From an uncultured Prevotella sp. (lineage in GTDB: Bacteria > Bacteroidota > Bacteroidia > Bacteroidales > Bacteroidaceae): a stretch of DNA of 10,349 nt. The notes under the pieces were generated by a model that saw only the letters and a list, made by a program, of their open reading frames with translations, was not told the DNA's origin and made no database searches. Both the position numbers and the translations under genes were made by a program. The stretch spans positions 1 through 10,349 of the forward strand of contig CAKPTK010000082.1 in assembly GCA_934190685.1 (NCBI GenBank), written 5' to 3'. Shown here piece by piece: positions 6,177 to 10,349 of this stretch; position 1 is the first letter of the stretch; every line of letters starts with the position of its first letter.

Positions 6177-7745
6177 ATGAACAAGGAAATAGAACGCAGG
6201 CGAACGTTCGCCATCATCTCTCACCCTGACGCCGGTAAGACCACGCTGACCGAGAAGTTTCTGCTCTTCGGTGGACAGATACAGGTGGCAGGAGCGGTGA
6301 AGAGCAATAAAATCAAGAAGACAGCGACATCCGACTGGATGGATATCGAAAAACAACGTGGTATCTCCGTATCCACCTCCGTGATGGAGTTTGACTACGA
6401 GGGCTACAAGGTAAACATCCTCGACACCCCGGGTCATCAGGATTTCGCCGAGGACACCTACCGCACACTCACAGCCGTAGACTCCGCCATCATCGTGGTA
6501 GACAGCGCCAAGGGTGTGGAGGCACAGACCCGCAAGCTGATGAATGTGTGCCGTATGCGCAACACACCGGTCATCATCTTCATCAACAAGATGGACCGAG
6601 AGGGCCGCGACCCATTCGACCTGCTCGACGAGTTGGAACAAGAACTGCAAATAAAAGTGCGCCCACTCTCCTGGCCTATCAACCAAGGAGCGAAATTCAA
6701 GGGTGTGTATAATATTTACGAAAACAAGCTCGACCTGTTCACACCCGACAAGCAGCGTGTGACGGAAAAGGTGGAAATCGACATCAACAGCAAGGATTTG
6801 GAAAGCCATATCGGAGAACAGGATGCCAAACAACTGCGCGACGATTTGGAGTTGGTGGACGGAGTCTACCCTGAGTTCAATGTGGATGACTACCGTGCAG
6901 CCAAGGTTGCCCCCGTATTCTTCGGAAGTGCGCTCAACAATTTCGGTGTACAGGAGTTGCTCAACTGTTTCGTGGAGATTGCACCAAGTCCTCGTCCTAC
7001 CCAAGCGGAAGAACGTCTGGTACAACCCGACGAACCTAAGTTCACAGGTTTCATCTTCAAGATTACAGCCAACATCGACCCCAACCACCGCTCATGTATC
7101 GCCTTCTGCAAAATCTGCAGCGGAAAATTCGTGCGCAACCAGCCTTATCAGCATGTGCGGCTGGGCAAGACCGTGCGGTTCTCTTCCCCCACCCAATTTA
7201 TGGCACAGCGCAAAAGCACCATCGAGGAGGCATGGCCAGGCGACATCGTCGGACTGCCCGACAATGGTATCTTCAAAATCGGCGACACGCTCACCGAGGG
7301 CGAGCAACTCCACTTCCGCGGTTTGCCTTCCTTCTCTCCAGAGATGTTCAAATACATCGAAAACGACGACCCGATGAAGAGCAAACAGCTCAACAAAGGC
7401 ATCGAGCAGCTGATGGACGAAGGTGTGGCACAGCTCTTCATCAACCAATTCAACGGCCGCAAGATCATCGGCACCGTGGGTCAGTTGCAGTTTGAGGTTA
7501 TTCAATATCGTCTGGAAAACGAATACAACGCCAAATGCCGTTGGGAACCCGTCCACCTCTACAAGGCCTGCTGGATTGAGGCTGACAGCGAGGCTGAGCT
7601 TGAGGCATTCAAGAAGCGCAAATACCAATACATGGCGAAAGACCGTGATGGTCGCGATGTGTTCCTCGCCGACTCAGGCTACGTGCTAAGCATGGCACAA
7701 CAGGACTTTGAACATATCAAGTTCCATTTCACAAGCGAATTTTAA
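6177..7745 (+). CDS. prfC: Peptide chain release factor 3 (RF3)
   Basis: A 522-residue translational GTPase (E. coli RF3 is 529) that recycles RF1/RF2 from the ribosome after peptide release. G-domain motifs are complete: 'SHPDAGKTT' P-loop at 15-23, switch I 'RGISV' at 61-65, 'DTPGH' at 83-87 and 'NKMD' at 137-140. The '[14 protein letters not shown]' stretch and the '[12 protein letters not shown]' segment distinguish RF3 from EF-G, and the absence of EF-G domains IV and V agrees. The C-terminal region with '[20 protein letters not shown]' is the usual RF3 domain III. The ATG at 6177 lies 16 bases after the rfbD stop without an obvious Shine-Dalgarno. It is the last gene of its block and is followed 19 bases later by a strong terminator. 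Base composition is GC-rich like its neighbours on the left. Identification is firm. Confidence 0.96.
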   Translation: MNKEIERRRTFAIISHPDAGKTTLTEKFLLFGGQIQVAGAVKSNKIKKTATSDWMDIEKQRGISVSTSVMEFDYEGYKVNILDTPGHQDFAEDTYRTLTAVDSAIIVVDSAKGVEAQTRKLMNVCRMRNTPVIIFINKMDREGRDPFDLLDELEQELQIKVRPLSWPINQGAKFKGVYNIYENKLDLFTPDKQRVTEKVEIDINSKDLESHIGEQDAKQLRDDLELVDGVYPEFNVDDYRAAKVAPVFFGSALNNFGVQELLNCFVEIAPSPRPTQAEERLVQPDEPKFTGFIFKITANIDPNHRSCIAFCKICSGKFVRNQPYQHVRLGKTVRFSSPTQFMAQRKSTIEEAWPGDIVGLPDNGIFKIGDTLTEGEQLHFRGLPSFSPEMFKYIENDDPMKSKQLNKGIEQLMDEGVAQLFINQFNGRKIIGTVGQLQFEVIQYRLENEYNAKCRWEPVHLYKACWIEADSEAELEAFKKRKYQYMAKDRDGRDVFLADSGYVLSMAQQDFEHIKFHFTSEF

Positions 7746-7764
7746 GAGACCATGACACAAGAGA

Positions 7765-7820
7765 AAAAGGAATGTATCTAAGCTTTCACCAAAAGCATGA
7801 TACATTCCTTTTCCTTTTTT
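7765..7820. terminator. Strong hairpin terminator between convergent prfC and the secreted-protein gene
   Basis: A perfect 14-bp stem (aaaaggaatgtatc at 7765-7778 with its complement at 7799-7812) encloses a 20-base loop that holds a second small stem (gcttt 7782-7786 with aaagc 7792-7796, loop cacca). On the plus strand it is followed by T6 at 7815-7820; on the minus strand the stem runs out through a T5 tract (complement of 7764-7768). It begins 19 bases after the prfC stop and ends just before the stop of the opposite gene, so it most likely stops transcription from both sides. Confidence 0.88.
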
Positions 7821-7822
7821 CG

Positions 7823-8413
7823 TTATCTATATCGTTGATAAGCCTTATCAAGCCAACACTGCCACAAATTGCCTGTGTCAATGTCTGACGCAAGCTTTGG
7901 CACATAAGTGGAAGCAATCAGTTGTCCGGACGTATCGTAGAAATCTACCGAGGATATCATATAAGCATTAATAACCTTATCGTTATTTCGCCACACCATC
8001 TGCGGTTGATACATGTTTCCTTTATGGGTAAAAAGATTGAAAGACAGATTATAGTTGCTTTCCCCATTAAAAATGTAAGTCAACATGTGGTAATCATTCT
8101 TATCCGTATACATTTTCTTGGCATTCATGGGACGACTAAGAAAATAGGCGTATTTTTCACCTTTCACATAAAAATCGCACCCTCCGTTAGGATAGTCATA
8201 TATAAGGGTAAAAGTTTCTTCTGAATATTGCTCTTGGGGCAAATCCCTCCCCTGTTCCATATAACGACAGCAATGCAGCACCGCTTTCTTACTGTAATTT
8301 AGAATACGGTCAATCTGTTTTTCTGACATTTTGTCTAAGGTCATAGCCGTCTGTGCCTGCATGAGCAGGGGCAACGCAACTGAGATAAGCAGTAACAAAA
8401 ATTTCTTCATCAT
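7823..8413 (-). CDS. Small exported protein of unknown function
   Basis: A 196-residue protein I do not recognise. The N-terminus is a clear Sec signal peptide: MMKK, a hydrophobic stretch of about 14 residues (FLLLLISVALPLLM), then 'QAQTAMT', with probable cleavage between A20 and Q21, a pattern common in Bacteroidetes. There is no lipobox cysteine, so it is not a lipoprotein, and no C-terminal sorting domain. The mature part (about 176 residues) is rich in Tyr, Asn and Asp, contains four cysteines (CC in 'VLHCCRYM', 'GGCDFY', 'LWQCWLD'), and has alternating polar/hydrophobic stretches suggesting a beta-rich domain. ATG at 8413 or the adjacent ATG at 8410 could be the start. The gene has its own promoter, is transcribed alone, and ends at the shared terminator with prfC. 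Its GC content, by counts of sample lines, is about 32-48%, against about 60% in prfC. Likely periplasmic or secreted. Confidence 0.8.
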   Translation of the reverse strand: MMKKFLLLLISVALPLLMQAQTAMTLDKMSEKQIDRILNYSKKAVLHCCRYMEQGRDLPQEQYSEETFTLIYDYPNGGCDFYVKGEKYAYFLSRPMNAKKMYTDKNDYHMLTYIFNGESNYNLSFNLFTHKGNMYQPQMVWRNNDKVINAYMISSVDFYDTSGQLIASTYVPKLASDIDTGNLWQCWLDKAYQRYR

Positions 8414-8451
8414 AATCAGTCTTTATGGGTTAATTCTCTTTTTACTTACCG

Positions 8452-8483
8452 CAAAAATAAGGAAAACAACCGATGTTTACAAG
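8452..8483 (-). promoter_or_regulatory. Bacteroidales-type promoter for the secreted-protein gene
   Basis: On the minus strand, CTTG (8483-8480), a 20-base spacer and TATTTTTG (8459-8452) fit the -33/-7 pattern; the -7 box is a full TAnnTTTG match and the -33 box keeps TTG. The -7 box lies 38 bases before the ATG at 8413. It sits immediately downstream of the trpG terminator, consistent with independent transcription of the small gene. Confidence 0.7.
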
Positions 8484-8510
8484 AAAAAGACAAAAAATAA
8501 CAAAGATATA

Positions 8511-8551
8511 ACGCCAATCTCCCGAATTTACCACTTACGGAAGATTGGCGT
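8511..8551 (-). terminator. Hairpin terminator after trpG
   Basis: A 10-bp perfect stem (acgccaatct at 8511-8520, complement at 8542-8551) with a 21-base loop lies 6 bases beyond the trpG stop. On the minus strand it is followed by a T-rich stretch (tatatctttgttattttttg), though the longest T run begins about ten bases after the stem. It probably ends the trpEG transcript; the spacing of the T tract makes efficiency uncertain. Confidence 0.7.
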
Positions 8552-8557
8552 CACACA

Positions 8558-9121
8558 TCAATGTTTCAGGAAATTATCCACCATCGTCCTCCCTTCAGGC
8601 GTAAGCACGCTTTCGGGGTGGAACTGAATGCCGTGGATGTCGTATTGGCGATGGCGAAGCGCCATGATTTGACCCTCGTCGCTCTCGGCTGTAATTTCCA
8701 TACAGTCTGGGAAACCGGCCTTGTCGACCACCCAACTGTGGTATCTGCCCATGACTATGCGTCGGGGCAAACCATCGAAAATATAGTCGTTGCCAAACTG
8801 GGTACCCTCGGTGGCCACTCCATGGAACACTTCCGAGAGATTGGTCAGTCTGCCACCGAAGAACTCACCGATAGCCTGATGACCGAGACAGACACCAAGT
8901 ATCGGTTTCTTGCAGGCATAGGTTTTGATAACATCGAGCAGTTGACCTGCCTCTGAAGGAATACCCGGACCGGGACTCAGGATAATCTTGTCAAACGAAT
9001 CGAGCTGATCCATTTGAAACTGATCGTTGCGATATACAGTGACCTCCGCACCCAACTCCTTGACCAGATGAGCCAAGTTGTAGGTGAAGGAGTCGTAATT
9101 GTCTATGATTACTACTTTCAT
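8558..9121 (-). CDS. trpG: Anthranilate synthase component II (glutamine amidotransferase)
   Basis: A 187-residue class I glutamine amidotransferase that releases ammonia from glutamine and passes it to TrpE for anthranilate synthesis. The catalytic triad is visible: C78 in 'LGVCLGHQAIG', and H168 with E170 in 'GIQFHPESVLTP'. The oxyanion-loop segment 'LSPGPGIPSEAG' is at 48-59 and the opening 'MKVVIIDNYDSFTYNL' is typical of TrpG/PabA. The same frame is open upstream to an ATG at 9181, but that would overlap trpE by 41 bases and add 20 residues not found in the family, so the ATG at 9121 is taken; 'aagaaa' just upstream may serve as ribosome binding site. trpE ends 19 bases upstream on the same strand. 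TrpG and PabA are hard to separate by sequence and one protein can serve both pathways; linkage to a TrpE-type partner decides the name. Confidence 0.93.
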   Translation of the reverse strand: MKVVIIDNYDSFTYNLAHLVKELGAEVTVYRNDQFQMDQLDSFDKIILSPGPGIPSEAGQLLDVIKTYACKKPILGVCLGHQAIGEFFGGRLTNLSEVFHGVATEGTQFGNDYIFDGLPRRIVMGRYHSWVVDKAGFPDCMEITAESDEGQIMALRHRQYDIHGIQFHPESVLTPEGRTMVDNFLKH

Positions 9122-9140
9122 GATTTCTTGCGTTTGGGGA

Positions 9141-10349
9141 TTACATATCTTCTGCCAGGAGGATGGCACGGCGCAGAGCACCGAGTTTGCTGTTCACCTC
9201 CTGCAACTCATACTCATCGTTGCTCTTCGCCACCACACCGCTGCCAGCCTGGAACCACAGTTCGCCATTGCGGCTGATAAAGGTACGGATGACGATGGCC
9301 TGGTTGAGGTCGCCGTTCAGTCCTATGTAGCCGATACAACCGCCATAGGCTCCACGATTGTGAGGTTCATACTGACTGATGAGTTGCATAGCCCTCACCT
9401 TGGGAGCACCACTCAGTGTGCCGGCAGGGAAAGTGTCGATGAAAGCCTTGATCTTGTCGGCACCTTCATTCAAATGCCCCGACACCCGACTCACAAGATG
9501 AATCACGTGACTATAATACTGCAAGTCCTTGTAGAAATCCACCTTCACGCCATGGCAGTTGCGACTGAGGTCGTTGCGGGCCAAGTCCACTAGCATCACG
9601 TGCTCGGCATTCTCCTTCGGATCATTGCGCAGGAATTCTGCACCACGACGGTCGGCCTCGGCATCGCCCGTTCGCTTAGTGGTGCCGGCTATCGGGTCGA
9701 TATAGGCCTTGTCGCCCTCTATACGGCAATGGGTCTCGGGAGAGGATCCAAAAATGCGGAAACCACCAAAGTCCATATAGAAAAGATACGGACTGGGATT
9801 GATACTCCGCAAGGCACGATAAAGTTTGAAGTCATCGCCCTCATACTTTTGGACGAAACGGCGGGAAATGACTATCTGGAACACATCGCCACGCAAACAG
9901 TGCTTGATACACTTACGGATATTGGCTTTGTGTTCTTCATCGGTCAAGGTCGACGTGGTGTCGCCCACAGGATGGAAAGGGTAGGCCTTGACATTCTGCT
10001 TGTTGATGAGCATCAGCAGACGGTCGATACGAGCCTCGGCATCGTGCTCGCCCTCTGCCTCCAATGCGATGATGGTGACGGTGTTGTTGAAGTGGTCAAA
10101 CTCGATGATGTCCTTGAACATCATGTACAGCAAGTCGGGAGCATCGTTCTTCTCCGCTGTGGAATCTTTCACCGCAATGTGTTCAAAATAACGAACGGCA
10201 TTGAACGAAGTGTAGCCATACATGCCGACCAACTGCGACTTGTCCCCCTCCACATGAAAACTGTGAAGAAACTCGTTGATGGCTTTCTCGCTCGGATATT
10301 CATCGGTGATGGATTCATGGGTGGTGATTCCATCGGGATACGCACAGTC
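9141..10349 (-). CDS. trpE: Anthranilate synthase component I, N-terminus outside window
   Basis: The frame is open to the right edge of the window, so the start lies beyond it; 402 residues are visible of roughly 460-470 usual. TrpE converts chorismate to anthranilate with ammonia from TrpG, the committed step of tryptophan synthesis. Seen in the visible part: 'GDVFQIVISRRF' (about 154-165), 'NPSPYLFYMDF' (184-194), 'PIAGT' (219-223, bases 9695-9681), 'ENAEHVMLVDLARNDLSR' (246-263) and 'FPAGTLSGAPKVRAM' (307-321), all active-site segments of chorismate-using enzymes. Alanine in PIAGT is typical of anthranilate synthase; aminodeoxychorismate synthase (PabB) usually has PIKGT with a catalytic lysine. 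A GTG at 10253 is in frame, but coding-like sequence (YPDGITTHESITDEYPSE) continues before it, so it is not the start. The feedback tryptophan-binding N-terminal motif cannot be checked. trpG follows 19 bases downstream. Confidence 0.93.
   Translation of the reverse strand, partial: DCAYPDGITTHESITDEYPSEKAINEFLHSFHVEGDKSQLVGMYGYTSFNAVRYFEHIAVKDSTAEKNDAPDLLYMMFKDIIEFDHFNNTVTIIALEAEGEHDAEARIDRLLMLINKQNVKAYPFHPVGDTTSTLTDEEHKANIRKCIKHCLRGDVFQIVISRRFVQKYEGDDFKLYRALRSINPSPYLFYMDFGGFRIFGSSPETHCRIEGDKAYIDPIAGTTKRTGDAEADRRGAEFLRNDPKENAEHVMLVDLARNDLSRNCHGVKVDFYKDLQYYSHVIHLVSRVSGHLNEGADKIKAFIDTFPAGTLSGAPKVRAMQLISQYEPHNRGAYGGCIGYIGLNGDLNQAIVIRTFISRNGELWFQAGSGVVAKSNDEYELQEVNSKLGALRRAILLAEDM

Noticed and set aside
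6165..7088. A 307-codon minus-strand open frame opposite prfC
   Set aside because: It lies antisense to a full RF3 with intact GTPase motifs; its translation resembles no known family and has the His/Val/Leu-rich look of antisense frames.
7752..7781. Ten-codon mini-ORF (ATG to TAA) between prfC and its terminator
   Set aside because: It runs into the terminator stem, has no ribosome binding site of note, and is short enough to arise by chance.
9122..9181. Upstream ATG at 9181 as start of trpG
   Set aside because: It would overlap the end of trpE and add 20 residues absent from TrpG proteins, whose N-terminus is MKVVIIDNYDSF-like.
9099..9593. A 164-codon plus-strand open frame opposite trpE and the trpE-trpG junction
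   Set aside because: It is antisense to conserved TrpE motifs and spans the junction of two real genes.
10251..10253. GTG at 10253 as the start of trpE
   Set aside because: The frame stays open and coding-like to the window edge, and a start here would remove too much of the N-terminal domain.
8558..10349. PabA/PabB (aminodeoxychorismate synthase) identity for the trpG/trpE pair
   Set aside because: The chorismate-site motif is PIAGT with alanine, as in anthranilate synthase, not the PIKGT with catalytic lysine usual in PabB. TrpG could still serve both pathways.
1..10349. Mobile elements, CRISPR arrays, tRNA/rRNA genes, riboswitches or a defence system
   Set aside because: I found no transposase-like protein, no spaced direct repeats, no tRNA-like sequence and no defence-gene signature. 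The longest intergenic gap is about 140 bases and is explained by a promoter and terminator.

Overview
The window looks like a chromosomal housekeeping stretch from a member of the Bacteroidales, most likely Prevotella or a close relative. Three things point there: the protein families (a DUF4924 protein, a CBS-tailed ClC transporter, Bacteroidetes-style TrpE and RF3), promoters that match the Bacteroidales pattern TTTG-N19/20-TAnnTTTG, and weak or absent Shine-Dalgarno sequences. Coding density is high. I see no mobile element, CRISPR array, tRNA, rRNA or phage gene. No stretch longer than 300 bases lacks a gene.

Layout, left to right. (1) Rightward block 1-2888: the 3' half of fmt (methionyl-tRNA formyltransferase), a Sua5/TsaC-type threonylcarbamoyl-AMP synthase, and a ClC chloride transporter with two CBS domains whose start codon overlaps the Sua5 stop (ATGA). 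It ends at a 17-bp perfect hairpin, which also serves the convergent ROK gene. (2) A leftward ROK sugar kinase (2957-3940) with a very good promoter at 3984-4014. (3) A rightward block 4071-7745: LysE-type exporter, DUF4924 protein, dTDP-4-dehydrorhamnose reductase (rfbD), and peptide chain release factor 3 (prfC). The genes are packed with a 1-base overlap and gaps of 12 and 16 bases, and the block ends in a strong hairpin terminator at 7765-7820. (4) A leftward gene for a small exported protein of unknown function (7823-8413) with its own promoter and clearly lower GC. (5) Leftward trpE (5' end cut by the window edge) and trpG, together anthranilate synthase, followed by a hairpin terminator rather than trpD/trpC.

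Functionally the window mixes translation (fmt, Sua5, prfC), membrane transport (ClC, LysE), sugar metabolism (ROK kinase, rfbD) and the first step of tryptophan synthesis (trpEG). I found no convincing new multi-gene system. The points most worth a second look are the unrecognised low-GC secreted protein, the ClC with the internal proton glutamate replaced by valine and the central serine region changed, a possible leaderless start for the LysE gene, the DUF4924 gene embedded in a conserved-looking operon, and the apparently truncated trp operon.
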